Assembly: GCF_019575955.1 (NCBI RefSeq)
Contig: NZ_CP080575.1
Span: 620,001-684,000, forward strand
DNA length: 64,000 nucleotides
Reading direction: 5' to 3'
From: Nesterenkonia pannonica
GTDB taxonomy: Bacteria; Actinomycetota; Actinomycetes; Actinomycetales; Micrococcaceae
This document shows, piece by piece, positions 1 to 12,580 of the stretch. The position numbers and the translations under genes are program-made. Positions within the stretch are counted from its first letter, which is position 1. Each line of letters starts with the position of its first letter. The notes beneath the pieces were generated by a model, which was given only the letters and a program-made list of their open reading frames with translations, did not search any database and was not told the origin of the DNA.

Positions 1-119
1 CGGAGCGCCGACGGGCGGCCGAGCTGGACGTCGACGTGCTTCCTGTGGGCCTGCAGGATCTGGTGGTGCATCTCACCACCCGGGAGCAGACCTCGAGCGG
101 AAAGGAGAACGGAGCATGA
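1..119 (+). CDS. ABC transporter ATP-binding protein, C-terminal end (partial)
   Basis: Only the last 38 or so codons are inside the window, read in the frame that ends with the TGA at 117-119. The residues LPVGLQDLVVHLTTRE just before a short polar tail look like the C-terminus of an ABC ATPase that partners an ABC-2 type permease. Its stop overlaps the start of the next gene (ATGA), so the two are translationally coupled. No Walker or signature motif is visible because the 5' part lies outside. Assignment rests on the tail and the coupled membrane gene. Confidence 0.55.
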   Translation, partial: ERRRAAELDVDVLPVGLQDLVVHLTTREQTSSGKENGA

Positions 120-826
120 AGCGCATCATCGCTGCAGCGCGGCTGCACCTGCTGCCGAAGAGCAACGTCATCACGATGACCTTGATGGTGCTGCCCATCG
201 CGTACATCATTCAGCTGGGGATCGTCTCCCGGCTGCAGCTGCAGAATGAGCAGATGCCCGGTGGGGGCAATGTGGGCGGCGTCTACGGCGCCGTGATCGG
301 AGCGCTCGTCGTCACAGCAGCCATGGCTGGGGCCTACGGGGTGCCGCACGCGCTGAGCCTCAGCTACAGCCGGAGGGTCACACTGGCAGGGCTTGTCCTC
401 GTGTTCGCCGCGTCCTCACTGACTGCCGGTGCGCTCGTCGCCGCAGTGATCGGCCTGGAGCAGCTGACGGACACGTTCGGCACCGGGCAATCCATGCTGG
501 CGATCCCTGACCTCATGGAGCCCGCCGGAGCGTGGGGACTGGGGCTGGTGATCGCTGCAACGACCATGTTCCTCATGATGAACGGCTTGTTGGCGCCGAT
601 GCTCTATCGTCGGCTGGGCACGGCGAGGATGCTCATCGTCTACGGGCTGGCCGCCGTGGTTCTGCTGGTCGGCGGTGCCGGGATCACCGCGGCGGGCGGC
701 TGGGGTGCCGTGTTCAGCTGGGTCGTTGAGCAGAACGCTCTGACGTGGACAGGCTGGCTGACGCTTGGAGCCCTGGTGATGACGGGAGCGAACTGGCTGG
801 TGATCCGCCGCATTCCGGCCGCCTAG
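116..826 (+). CDS. Multi-spanning membrane protein, probable ABC-2 type permease
   Basis: A 236-residue protein in one open frame, starting at the ATG that overlaps the upstream stop. At least six hydrophobic stretches are visible (about residues 20-35, 55-75, 90-110, 140-160, 170-195 and 210-230) with a short cytoplasmic N-terminus rich in Arg and Lys. With the upstream ATPase it probably forms an ABC exporter of unknown substrate. No specific permease family signature is recognised. It is one of few genes in the window with no apparent frameshift. Confidence 0.6.
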   Translation: MKRIIAAARLHLLPKSNVITMTLMVLPIAYIIQLGIVSRLQLQNEQMPGGGNVGGVYGAVIGALVVTAAMAGAYGVPHALSLSYSRRVTLAGLVLVFAASSLTAGALVAAVIGLEQLTDTFGTGQSMLAIPDLMEPAGAWGLGLVIAATTMFLMMNGLLAPMLYRRLGTARMLIVYGLAAVVLLVGGAGITAAGGWGAVFSWVVEQNALTWTGWLTLGALVMTGANWLVIRRIPAA

Positions 827-857
827 TGGCGGGCGCCGCCTGCCGCGCAGCAGCAGC

Positions 858-1012
858 GCATGAGAAAACCCCGAGTCGGCTGCGTGAGGGGGACGCTTGA
901 TAGCCTACTGGGGTTTGAATCACTCGCACCTTGATGAGGTGCTTACTAATGTAGGGGCCCACCTTGAAGGGATGCCCCAAAACCCTGAACATTCGCTGTG
1001 AGTTTGTCGGCG
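858..1012 (+). promoter_or_regulatory. c-di-AMP riboswitch-like leader, copy A (orphan)
   Basis: This stretch matches, in the same 5' to 3' order, the leader found on the minus strand at 3735-3575. Shared blocks are GGCTGCGTGAGGGG, the following GACGCTT, GAATCACTCGCACCTTGA and CATTCGCTGTGAG. The order GGGG(A), GGGG..GAATC and a 3' GAGTnTGTC block recalls the ydaO/yuaA c-di-AMP riboswitch, which in actinobacteria commonly precedes rpf and cell-wall hydrolase genes. This copy reads rightward into the 3' end of the convergent rpf-like gene, so it has no co-directional gene. Its terminal block (GTTTGTCGG) is more degenerate than in copy B. Confidence 0.5.
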
Positions 1013-1015
1013 CCT

Positions 1016-3329
<2,314 letters not shown>

Positions 3330-3574
3330 AGTCTTTTCCTCACTCTTGGGCACCCGATGCACGGGCCTTCCGCCGCTGGCAGGTGCCGCGGCGGAAGCCC
3401 GTTCGACTGCTGAGGGATCAGGTGCGCGATGGGAAGCACAGCCCCCGGCAATCGCCGCCAGCGTAATGAGAGCCCGCGCGTTCATGCGATTCACAGCTCA
3501 AGCACAGGTTTAAGGTCAGAAAGGCGGCATTCATGTGGTTGCCTGTGCGTCTGCCTAGAAACGGGGCTCGGCGG

Positions 3575-3735
3575 GCTGACAGACTCACAGCGAATGCCCA
3601 GTGAAAACAGGGGGTCCCGTCAAGGTCTGCCGCCGAATATAGAGAGTGCCTCTTCAAGGTGCGAGTGATTCAGCCCCGGGCTTAAGATTCTTAAGCGTCC
3701 CCTCACGCAGCCGGACCGGGGCTTCTCTCTGCCCG
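3575..3735 (-). promoter_or_regulatory. c-di-AMP riboswitch-like leader, copy B, upstream of rpf-like gene
   Basis: Read leftward, this begins GGTCCGGCTGCGTGAGGGG, passes a short palindrome (GCTTAAGAATCTTAAGC), then GGGGCTGAATCACTCGCACC, and ends CATTCGCTGTGAGTCTGTCA followed by GCCCGCCGAG. The blocks resemble the ydaO-type c-di-AMP riboswitch (GGGGAnCC, GGGGTGAATC, CCGTCAGC). It lies about 245 bases upstream of the GTG of the Rpf-like gene, a recurrent position for this riboswitch in actinobacteria. Secondary structure could not be computed here, so the class is a motif-based call. Confidence 0.6.
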
Positions 3736-3761
3736 GCGCCCTCTCAGTACACTGGATCACT

Positions 3762-4159
3762 ATGACTGAGGGACCTGTCTCGCCTGTTCGTCTGGACGCG
3801 TGGCTGTGGTCAGTTCGGGTCTTCAAGACCCGGTCCGCAGCCACCGAGGCGTGCCGTGCCGGGAAGGTCAAGATCGGCGGTGAGGCGGCCAAGCCCGCGC
3901 TGAAGATCACCCCGGCACCTATGTCCACATTTCCAGGCCCGGCTACACAGTGATCCTCGAGGCTGTGCACACCCACGCCAAACGAGTGGGAGCGCCTGTC
4001 GCGCATCAGGCGTACCGCGACCACTCGCCGGAGCAGATCAGGCCGCGGGATGTGGGTCTGCCCCGGCGTGAGAGAGGCACCGGCCTACTCTCCAAGAAGG
4101 AACGCCGCCAACTGGAGCTGCTTCGCGGATACACCAAGAGGTACGGCCCGGATCAGTAG
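3762..4159 (+). CDS. S4-domain RNA-binding protein (Hsp15/HslR family)
   Basis: About 132 residues after repair of one frameshift. The N-terminal half shows the S4 fold signature [20 protein letters not shown] with VKIGGE, and continues in the next frame as [14 protein letters not shown] with a basic C-terminus ending [21 protein letters not shown]. Hsp15-type proteins bind stalled 50S ribosomal subunits carrying nascent chains and help recycle them. The break near 3905-3920 fits loss of one C from a CCCCC run (expected [10 protein letters not shown]). It is followed 10 bases later by the Rieske gene, possibly co-transcribed. Confidence 0.8.
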
Positions 4160-4169
4160 ACTGTCGCGC

Positions 4170-4523
4170 ATGTCTGACAAAGTTGCTCTAGGACCTGCCG
4201 ACCAGCTGCCCGCTTACGAGGTGATGCTCGCTTCGGGCAAGGACACCGGCTACGGCGAAGACATTGCGGTGGTGCACGCGGCCGAGGGAGGCTACTACGG
4301 CCTCGACGACGAATGCTCCCACGAGGCTGTCTCGCTCTCGGACGGCTTCGTCGAGGAGGGTGTGCTGGAGTGCCCCATGCACGCCTCCGGCTTCTGCCTG
4401 AAGACGGGCGTGCCGGAGACTCCTCCGGCGCTCGAGCCGGTCAGGACTCACCTGGTCACGGTGGAGGACGGCGTCCTCTACCTTCACCCCGGCACCCCGC
4501 ACCCGGAGTCGGCCCAGGCTTAG
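4170..4523 (+). CDS. Rieske-type [2Fe-2S] ferredoxin
   Basis: A small soluble protein of 117 residues with both Rieske ligand boxes: CSHE (about residues 50-53) and CPMHASGF (about 70-77), giving the usual C-X-H and C-X2-H arrangement. It resembles the non-haem iron oxygenase ferredoxin subunits (BphF-like) and NirD-like proteins that pass electrons to a partner oxygenase or reductase; no such partner is adjacent. The ATG at 4170 is 10 bases after the S4 gene stop. The TAG at the end overlaps the TAA of convergent hisD. Confidence 0.85.
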   Translation: MSDKVALGPADQLPAYEVMLASGKDTGYGEDIAVVHAAEGGYYGLDDECSHEAVSLSDGFVEEGVLECPMHASGFCLKTGVPETPPALEPVRTHLVTVEDGVLYLHPGTPHPESAQA

Positions 4524-5840
4524 CCGAAGCGGGCGTCCACTGCGTCGCCGTGCGCCGCAGCCCTCCTCGTCGGCGAGGCGCCGCACGTGGGCGCTGACCA
4601 TGCCCAGACCCTCTCTGCCGTAGTGGACCACCTGCTGGGACCGCATGAACGCCGTGACGTTGAGCCCTGAGGAATAGCGCGCCGCGCCGCCGGTGGGCAG
4701 AATGTGGTTCGACCCGGCGCAGTAGTCGCCCAGGGAGACGGGCGTGTAGGGGCCCACGAAGATCGCGCTTACCTCAGTGATCCGCTCCGCTACCCGGGCG
4801 TCGTCGCCCGTCATGATCTCAAGGTGCTCGGCGCCGTAGGCGTTGGCCACCGCGATCGCGGCGTCCAGGTCATCCACCACCAGCACCGCAGACTGCGAGC
4901 CTGTCAGCGAGGAGCGGACACGCTCGGCATGCTTCGTGACCGCGGCGCGCGTCTCCACGTGCTCGATCACGCGCTGGGCCAGGCTCTCCGAGGGGGTGAC
5001 CAGCACGGCGGCGGCGAGCTCATCGTGCTCGGCCTGAGAGATGAGGTCGGCTGCGATCAGGTGGGCCGGGGCCGTCTCGTCGGCCAGCACCATGATCTCG
5101 GTCGGGCTTACTCGGAATCGATGCCCACCGCGCCCTGGACGGCCCGTTTGGCCGTCGCGACGAAGATGTTGCCCGGCCCGGTGATGAAGCTGACCGGGGG
5201 CAGTCGAGCTCGCCCGCCTCGCTGCGCGCCCCGTAGGCCAGCATCGCGATCGCCTGGGCGCCTCCGGCCGCGTACACCTCATCGACGCCCAGCAGGTGCG
5301 CCGCCGCGAGGATCGTGGGGTGCGGCCACCCCCGGAATCCTTCTGGGGCGGAGAGGCGATCACCAGGGATTCGACGCCCGCCACTTGGGCCGGAACCACG
5401 TTCATCACCACTGACGACGGGTACACCGCCTGGCCGCCCGGCACATAGAGTCCCACGCGCGCCATCGGCACCCACCGGTTGGTGACCCTGGCGTCGGGCC
5501 CCGGGGTGATCACGGAGGCGGCGGGCAGCTGAGCGGAGTGCACCTCCCGGGTTCGGGCGATGGCAGTCTCCAGGGCCTCCCGGATCTGGGGGTCAAGGGC
5601 TGCTGCAGCCTCTGCGAGCACCTCCGCGGGGACCCTCAGGGCACTGGGCCTGACCCCGTCGAAGCGTTCCGCGAAGTCCATCATGGCTGCGGTCCCGCGC
5701 GTGCGCACCTCCTGCAGAATGGGCGCCACAGCGTCCGTGGTGCCGGTGATGTCCGTGCTTACGCGCGGGAGCAGCTCGGAGTCGGGGCTGAGCGTCAGCG
5801 ATGAGACGGCGGTGCCGCGCAGGTCTTTGAGGGTCAGCAA
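4520..5840 (-). CDS. hisD: Histidinol dehydrogenase
   Basis: Catalyses the last two NAD-dependent oxidations of histidine synthesis, histidinol to histidine. The reconstructed protein is about 435 residues, normal for HisD. Recognisable stretches are [63 protein letters not shown] (zinc and substrate region) and the C-terminal [12 protein letters not shown]. The TTG at 5840 is chosen because AGGAG sits four bases upstream and the usual LTLKDLRG follows. Several breaks occur. Two fall on GCCGGC-type anomalies (4767-4772 and 5106-5111), where the family predicts Ala-Gly but the text gives Val-Ser or a stop. A third probable one is at 5757. Other his genes are not in the window. Confidence 0.9.
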
Positions 5841-5939
5841 CGAATCTCCTGGGACGTGGCAGGGCGGGGTGATCAGAATCATTGTTCCAGCATTCGTGTG
5901 TTCTTTCCGCCAGCGACAGCGCCGTGGCAGGATGCAGCC

Positions 5940-7298
5940 ATGCTGAATGCCGATCCGAACCTGACCTCTGCGGGGCTGCGCCCGGCGAAGGCGGCGAGCC
6001 CGATGTGCTCGACGAGGCCGTCACCCAGATGGAGGAGCACGTCCCCGAGCAGTTCGAACAGATCGTCTCCGAGGCGGGACCTCTCATGGGGTGCTGCTCG
6101 GCGCATCGATCGTCGCGCTCTTCGCCGCTGTTGTCACGCTGACGATCCACGCGGTCTTCAAGCAGATCTTCCGCAGAAAGCCCGCCGTCCGACGGGCGGT
6201 CAGCCGAACGCGGCTGCCTCTGTTCTGCGTGCTGCTCTTCTCCGGCTCTGCCCTGAGCGTCTACTTCGCCCTTGACGCATGGTGGCAGGGCCCCGTCTAC
6301 GTGGCCCTGCTCATCGCGTTCATCGTCAGCGTGGCGTGGTGGGCGCTCAGGGCCGTCCAGGTGGTCAAGGCGATCATCCTCTCCAAATATGTGGGGAGGA
6401 CGAGCCCGACCCGGAGGACCGTCGAGGCCGGCGCGTGCAGACCCAGGTGGACCTCATCGGCAGGATCCTTGCTGCGATCATCATCACCGTCGCCGTGGCC
6501 GCCGTGCTGCTGCTCAACGAGAATCTGCGGGTCTGGGCGCCGGTGTGCTGGCCTCAGCAGGTGTGGTCTCTGTGGTGGCAGGCCTGGCCATGCAGTCCAC
6601 CCTGTCGAACGTGATCGCCGGGATCCAGCTGGCCTTCACAGACTCAATCAGAGTGGGCGACGTGATCGTCATCGAGGGAAACTTCGGCAACGTCGAGGAG
6701 ATCACGCTCTCGGCCGTCGTGGTGAAGTCATGGGACGGGCGCAGATTCATCTACCCCAGCGCGCACTTCGTCGCGACCCCTTCGAGAACTGGACCCGCGT
6801 GGGCACTGAGCTGATGGGCACCGTCGAGCCTCGATGTGGACTGGAGGGTGCCGATGGACGCCCTGCGGCAGCGTCTGAAGGAGACCGTGGGCGCCAGTGA
6901 GCTGTGGGACGGCGATACGTACAACCTGCAGCTGACCGAGGCCACGGAGGGCCACGTGCAGGCCCGTGTGGTCGTATCTGCCCGCAACTCCGCGGATCTG
7001 TGGGACCTGCGGTGCCTGATCCGTGAGGATCTCGTCAGCTTCATCCGCACTGAGCACCCGTACGCGCTGCTCACCCAAAGGATGCTCTACAGCAGCGAGG
7101 AGGCGCTCACCGCAGTGCCGGACAGCAGCCGGAGCGAGACGGCGCCGGAGATCCAGTCGGCTCCCCACCCCCAGCGAGGGCGTGGGGCTGTTCACCGGGT
7201 CGATCAGCGCCGTTCAGCGCAGCAGGGACCTGGTCGGACCTGGAGAGGACGCCTACCGCGAGCGCAAAGAGCGCCAGGAGGACCAGCATAAGGAGTAG
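5940..7298 (+). CDS. MscS-family mechanosensitive channel
   Basis: About 450 residues assembled from four frames. After an acidic N-terminus (EEHVPEQFEQIV) there are TM segments near 6090-6160, 6210-6265, 6295-6370 and 6455-6520. The pore-lining third helix and beta domain follow: VVAGLAMQSTLSNVIAGIQL, then DSIRVGDVIVIEGNFGNVEEITL and FIYPSAHFVATPFENWTR, the classic MscS core. The C-terminal 110 residues are soluble and polar. MscS channels release solutes on hypo-osmotic shock, consistent with the many compatible-solute genes nearby. The ATG at 5940 has CAGGA upstream. It is divergent from hisD, sharing about 100 bases of upstream DNA. Confidence 0.88.
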
Positions 7299-7346
7299 CG
7301 GCCCATCTGCTCATCGGGCGGGGCCTGTCCCGGCCTCCCCAGGAGC

Positions 7347-8186
7347 TCAGGATCGGTCGGCGCGCGGGGATGAGTCCTTCTCCGACTCGTCCGTGCTCTC
7401 CTCAGAGCTGTCCTGCCCAGGGATTCCGACTCCGCGCTCCGTGACCCAGTGGACCACCCGGTCCGGCACGAACCGCAGGCCGGTGGTCAGTGCGCGGTAG
7501 TGGGCCGAGGGCACCGACTGGGCTGCGCCCTGGGCGTTGTCGGTCAGCGCCTGGCGCACCACGTCGTCGGGCTCGAGCCACATCCATTTCTTCGCGCCTG
7601 CGATGTGGATTCCGCCGCGCTCGTGGAACTCGGTGCGGACCAGCCCCGGACAGACGGCGGTGATGAGCACGCCGTCGTGCTTGTGCTGCTGGTGAAGGGC
7701 CTTGGAGAAGTTCAGCATCCACGCCTTGGCCGCGGAGTAGGTGCCGGTGGGGGTGAAGGCGGCGACCGAGGCGACGTTGATGATGCGGCCCCCGCGCCGT
7801 GCCACCATGTGGCGCAGGGCCGTGTGGGTCAGCTCCATGGTGGTCTGGACGTGCAGCCGCACCAGCCCGCGCTCGGCATCCAGGCTGCTTTCGATGAACG
7901 GCTCTCCCAACCCGTGCCCGGCGTTGTTCACCAGCACGTGAACAGGGTTCGATTCGTCGCTGAGGCGTTCCTGCACGGCAGCGACACCGTCTTCGGTCAT
8001 CAGATCCGCGACGATGGTCTCGGCGTCGGTGTCATAGCGGCGGCGCAGGTGCTCGGCCTGCTCGGTGAGCTTGTCCTCCCGACGAGCGACAAGCACCACT
8101 CCGTACCCCTGCGAGGCCAGCTGGCGGGCGAATTCTGCCCCCAGACCGGCGGTTGAACCTGTGACGAGTGCGGTATGGGATGCCAT
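7347..8186 (-). CDS. Short-chain dehydrogenase/reductase
   Basis: A 279-residue SDR in one frame. The N-terminal Rossmann motif is TGSTAGLGAEFA (TGxxxGxG), followed by NNAGHG, the catalytic Ser in INVASVAAF and the YSAAK Tyr-Lys pair. VCPGLVRTEF completes the cofactor loop. ARR after the second strand suggests NADP(H) preference. The C-terminal 30 residues are acidic and Ser-rich. The family (YqjQ/DltE-like) acts on varied ketones or alcohols; the substrate cannot be read from sequence. It is divergent from the next gene, with about 80 bases between. Confidence 0.82.
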   Translation of the reverse strand: MASHTALVTGSTAGLGAEFARQLASQGYGVVLVARREDKLTEQAEHLRRRYDTDAETIVADLMTEDGVAAVQERLSDESNPVHVLVNNAGHGLGEPFIESSLDAERGLVRLHVQTTMELTHTALRHMVARRGGRIINVASVAAFTPTGTYSAAKAWMLNFSKALHQQHKHDGVLITAVCPGLVRTEFHERGGIHIAGAKKWMWLEPDDVVRQALTDNAQGAAQSVPSAHYRALTTGLRFVPDRVVHWVTERGVGIPGQDSSEESTDESEKDSSPRADRS

Positions 8187-8265
8187 AGGTCCATCGTAGT
8201 GGCCTCGGCTAGGTGGTGGGCGAACAGGCCGCCGTCAGGCGGCGCCCGAGGCGAGGAGAGCAGCT

Positions 8266-9393
8266 GTGGCTGAGGACAAGCAGGAGACGTTCGGAACCGA
8301 GCATTCCACCAAAGGCGCATACGTCACCGGCGGTGAGTTCACCCGGGACACCAACTACATCGAGGACCGTGTGGTCCGTGATCCTGACGCCGTGAGCTCG
8401 GCCCCGGAGGAGGAGTCCTCGAAGATCGGGGATCCGAGGATCGGAGGCCTGACCGCTGATGCGCAGGCGTGGCCGGTCGAGCCCGGAAGGTACCGCCTGG
8501 TCGCCGCGCGGGCCTGCCCCTGGGCGCACCGCACCATCATCATTCGACGGCTTCTCGGCCTGGAGGACGTGCTGTCCCTGGGGACGCCTGGACCCGTGCA
8601 CGATGTGCGTTCGTGGACATTCGACCTCGACGAGGACGGCCGGGACCCCGTCCTGGGCACCCAGCGTCTGCAGGAGAACTACTTCGCCCGCTTCCCGGAG
8701 TATCCGCGCGGCATCACCGTGCTACTCTGGTGGACATTCCCAGCGGCGGAGTCGTGACGAACAACTACCCGCAGCTGACCTTCGACCTCTCCACGCAGTG
8801 GTCGGAGCATCATCGCGAGGGTGCGCCGAACCTGATCCCCGATGAGCTCATCGACGAGATGCTCCCGGTGATCAGGCGGATCTTCACCGAGGTGAACAAC
8901 GGCGTGTACTGGGCAGGGTTCGCTTACTCCCAGAAGGCCTACGACGAGGCCCATGACCGGCTGTTCGAGACTCTGGACTGGTTGGAGGAGCGTCTGGCCG
9001 CGCGCCGCTACCTCATGGGGACCACATCACAGAGGCCGACGTGCGTCTGTTCACCACGCTTGTCCGCTTCGACCCCGTCTACCACGGGCATTTCAAGTGC
9101 AACCGGAACAAGCTCGCCGAGATGCCCAACCTCTGGGGCTATGCCCGGGACCTCTTTCAGACCCCGGCTTCGGCGACACCGTCGACTTCGACCAGATCAA
9201 GGCCCATTACTACGAGGTCCACGAGGACATCAACCCCACTCAGATCGTGCCGAAGGGCCCGGAGATGAGCTCGTGGCTCTCGGATCACGGACGCGAGAAC
9301 CTGGGCGGCGCACCGTTCGCCGAAGGCGCCTCGGCCCCGGGTCCAGTCGCCCCGGAGGAGCAGCCTCCGGGCGCGAACCCGCTCCACTCCTGA
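8266..9393 (+). CDS. Glutathionyl-hydroquinone reductase-like protein (Xi-class GST, YqjG/ECM4 family)
   Basis: About 375 residues after joining three frames. The GTG at 8266 follows GGCGAGGAGAG. The thioredoxin-like N-domain carries the ACPWAHR active-site Cys typical of this class, with [13 protein letters not shown] and GVVTNNYP upstream of the helical domain; the C-domain shows [25 protein letters not shown] and [11 protein letters not shown]. These enzymes reductively remove a thiol from hydroquinone adducts. Actinobacteria use mycothiol, so a mycothiol role is possible but inferred. A break near 8731 is CCT shortened to CT. A strong terminator follows. Confidence 0.85.
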
Positions 9394-9403
9394 GTCGGCA
9401 GTG

Positions 9404-9447
9404 CTGAGAAGGGGCCGCAGGCGAGGATGCCTGCGGCCCCTTCTCAG
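9404..9447 (+). terminator. Rho-independent-type hairpin
   Basis: Perfect 19-bp stem CTGAGAAGGGGCCGCAGGC with its complement at 9429-9447 and a six-base loop, 11 bases after the stop of the hydroquinone-reductase-like gene. No T-run follows, as is common in high-GC actinobacteria. Confidence 0.85.
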
Positions 9448-9475
9448 TGCGCGACGCACAGGGCGCCTGCAGCAG

Positions 9476-9494
9476 CTGACCGATTATTGGTCAG
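9476..9494. promoter_or_regulatory. Inverted repeat upstream of GH3 operon
   Basis: CTGACCGATTATTGGTCAG: 6-bp perfect arms CTGACC/GGTCAG around an AT-rich centre, extended by one or two imperfect pairs. It lies about 120 bases before the GTG of the permuted GH3 gene in locally AT-rich DNA, so it is a candidate operator for that operon. The cognate regulator is not identifiable. Confidence 0.4.
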
Positions 9495-9611
9495 GATCGA
9501 CGAATTATGCATTGGGCGCCCGGTCCGACTGTGCCCTGAGGTGCAATGGATGTTGCTTGCATCACAGGGGCCCTGCTCCTGGTTCACAGTCCGATCTACA
9601 AAGGAGTAGTC

Positions 9612-12580
9612 GTGGAAGAACAGACTCCTGACGCGGCACCGCCGCATGGATGCGCCTCAGAAGAAGAGCCGCCGTCCGATGACGAACAGAAAGTTCCTCT
9701 GGATCTGGGCGCCGGTCCTCGCCGTGGCGCTGATCATCATTCTGGGTGCAAACATCGCCATCGCCACGTTCCACAACTGGGTCGCATCCCAGCTGGGCAC
9801 GGGGACGTGGGAGGTGGAGAACACCGAGGACGCCGAGGAGTGGGACCTCGAGTACAGCAAGGCCTCCTACGACTCCGTGGAGGAGACCCGCGACGCGGCC
9901 TCCGAGCTTGTCCAGGAGATCGCCGCGGAGGGCATCACGCTGCTGAAGAACAGCGACGACGCGCTGCCCATCGAGGCCGGAGCCGTGACGCTGATGGGCC
10001 GGACCGCGGCGGAGCCGGTCTACGGCGGCTCAGGCTCGGGCTCAGTGGATGTCTCTACGGCGGTCAACGTGCGCGGCGGACTGGAGTACGCCGGATTCGA
10101 CATCAACGAGACCGTCTACGAGGAGCTCCAGGGCTTCGCCGAGGACGCCCCGCGCACAGACATCGTCATGGATGAGCCGGATGAGTCGGAGTACGCCGTG
10201 GGCGAGATGCCCGCTGGGGACTACTCGGACGATGCCCTCGACTCCTTCGAAGAATACGAGGACGCCGCTGTGGTCGTCTTCGGCCGCGGTGGGGAGAGGG
10301 CGGCGACCTCGCCACCGACATGGAGGGCTGGGACGACAACTACTTCGACGGGCAGCACGAGCTGATGCTCAACGTCGACGAGCAGGAGACTCTCGAACTC
10401 GCTCAGGAGAACTTCGACACGGTCGTGGTGGTCATCAACTCCTCCAACATCATGGAGCTCGGCGAGCTCGAGGACGATGAGGACGTGGACGCTGTGCTGT
10501 GGACCGGCGCCCCGGGTGAGACCGGGTTCAACGCGCTGGGCGAGATCCTCACCGGCGAGGTGAGCCCTTCCGGGCGCACCGTGGACCTCTGGGCGCGCGA
10601 CTTCACGCAGGACCCCACATTCGCGAACTTCGGCCAGTGGCAGTACACCAACATCGACGAGGACAATGCCTCGACCCTGCGCCAGCCGTCCCACGCGGCG
10701 ATGCAGAACAATGCGTACTTCGTGGAGCTCGAGGAGGGCATCTACCACGGCTACCGCTACTACGAGACGGCGGCGGAGGAAGGGTTCATCGACTACGACG
10801 ACGCAGTGGTCTACCCGTTCGGCCACGGCCTGAGCTACACCGACTTCGAGTGGGAGCTTACCTCAAGCGCGGAGCCGGAGACGGACGGCACCTTCGAAGC
10901 TGAGGTGGAGGTCACCAACACCGGCGACGCCGCAGGCCGCGACGTCGTCCAGCTGTACTACACGGCCCCTACACACCCGGTGAGATCGAGAAGGCCCACG
11001 TGGTGCTCGGCGACTTCGCCAAGACCGGCCTGCTGGAGCCCGGGGAGTCGGAGACGGTCACCGTCGAGCTTCCCGTGGAGGACATGGCCTCCTACGACCA
11101 CGAAGACGCAGAGGCGTGGGTGCTCGACGAGGGCACCTACGAGCTGAAGCTGCAGACGGATTCGCACAGCATGGCCGAAGGCATCGAGCCCATCGAGTAC
11201 GAGGTCGGCGAGACTGTCGTCTTCGACCAGGAGAACCCCTGATCCGGCGATGAGCAGGCGGCGACGAACCGCTTCGACGACGTCTCCCAGCACTTCGACG
11301 GAAGCGCCGACGGCGAGGGTGCGCACGTGATGAGCCGCGAGGACTTTGAGGGCACATTCCCCACAGCTCCCGACGAGAGCGACCAGGTGGCGGACGACTA
11401 CATTATCGAGGGGTACCAGCACTACGACGCGGAAGCCGCCGCAGAGGCATCCGACGAGGACATGCTTACCACGGGTGAGGACAACGGTCTGAGCCTGATC
11501 GACATGCGCGGGCTCGACTACGACGACCCCAGTGGGAGGAGCTGCTGGACCAGCTCAGCATCGACGAGATGACGGAGATGCTCCTCAATGGCGCGTACAA
11601 CACGGAGGCGATCCTCCATCGCGAAGCCTCGCACCAACGACATCGACGGACCCCACGGGTTCACCTCATTCATCAATGATGACTTCGCTTACGCTGCCTA
11701 CCCTCAGCGGTGCTCATCGCTGCTGCGTGGAACAAGGACATCGTCTACCGCATGGGCGAGATGCTCGGCGAGGAGGCCCTGCACATGGACGTCTCGGGCT
11801 GGTACGCGCCGGGTGTGAACCTGCACCGCTCCCCGTTCGCGGGCCGAAACTTCGAGTACTACTCGGAGGACCCGGTCATCTCAGGCATCCTCGGCGCTGA
11901 GGCGGTCTCCGGGGCAGCCAGCCGCGGCCTCTATGCCTACACCAAGCACTATGCGATGAACGATCAGGAGGCTTACCGGGTAGACAACGGCATCGCCACG
12001 TGGGCGCCTGAGCAGGCTATCCGTGAGATCTACCTGCGCCCGTTCGAAACGGTGGTCAAGGACTCCGGCGCGCCGATGGACTTCATCCCGGACGAGGACG
12101 GCGCCCACGAGCAGACGGAGGTCTCGGCCTCCGCGATGATGAGCTCGTTCAACCGGATCGGTGCCACATGGGCAGGCGGCTCCCGGAGCTGATGCACGAT
12201 GTGCTCCGCGACGAGTGGGCTTCCGAGGGTCGTCATCACGGACTTCAACCTCTACGGCTACATGTCGCCTGACCAGTCCATCGAGGCTTAAGACGGACCA
12301 CCAGCTGGTCTTCGCCCCGATGAAGCAGTTCGAGGACACGGAGAGCGCGCACGGGGTGAGCAATATCCGCAGCGCATCCCACAACGTCCTCTTCACCGTG
12401 GCCAACTCCAACGCCATGAACGGGTTCGGCCCGGGCGCGGAGATGAGCTACACGCCAGCAGCATGGGAGATTATCCGATGGGTGGCCACTGCCCTCCTGG
12501 GCCTCCTGTGGGTCGTCGGACTGATCTGGGTCATCCGTCGGGTGCGCCGCCACGGCAGCGGGTCGGAGGCGGCTGCCTGA
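9612..12580 (+). CDS. Domain-permuted GH3 glycosidase with membrane anchors at both ends
   Basis: About 985 residues assembled over many frames. GTG at 9612 is preferred because AAGGAG lies five bases upstream; an internal ATG at 9646 is the alternative. Order: cytoplasmic tail, TM helix (FLWIWAPVLAVALIIILGA), GH3 C-domain (EGITLLKN, FGRGGEGGD, LWTGAPGETG, SGRTVDLW), YPFGHGLSY and a fibronectin-III-like domain, then the GH3 N-terminal barrel (DGPHG, FAGRNFEYYSEDP, KHYAMNDQE), the nucleophile-bearing VVITDF near 12240, and a last TM helix (WVATALLGLLWVVGLIWVI). Swapped domain order is known in some beta-glucosidases. Flanking anchors suggest an outward-facing surface enzyme. Breaks include a GCTTAAG anomaly at 12286. 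Stop TGA overlaps the next ATG. Confidence 0.85.

Noticed and set aside
4519-4524. GCTTAG at the hisD/Rieske junction as an altered site
   Set aside because: It supplies the natural stops of both convergent genes (RFG-stop and SAQA-stop). Replacing it would make both run on.
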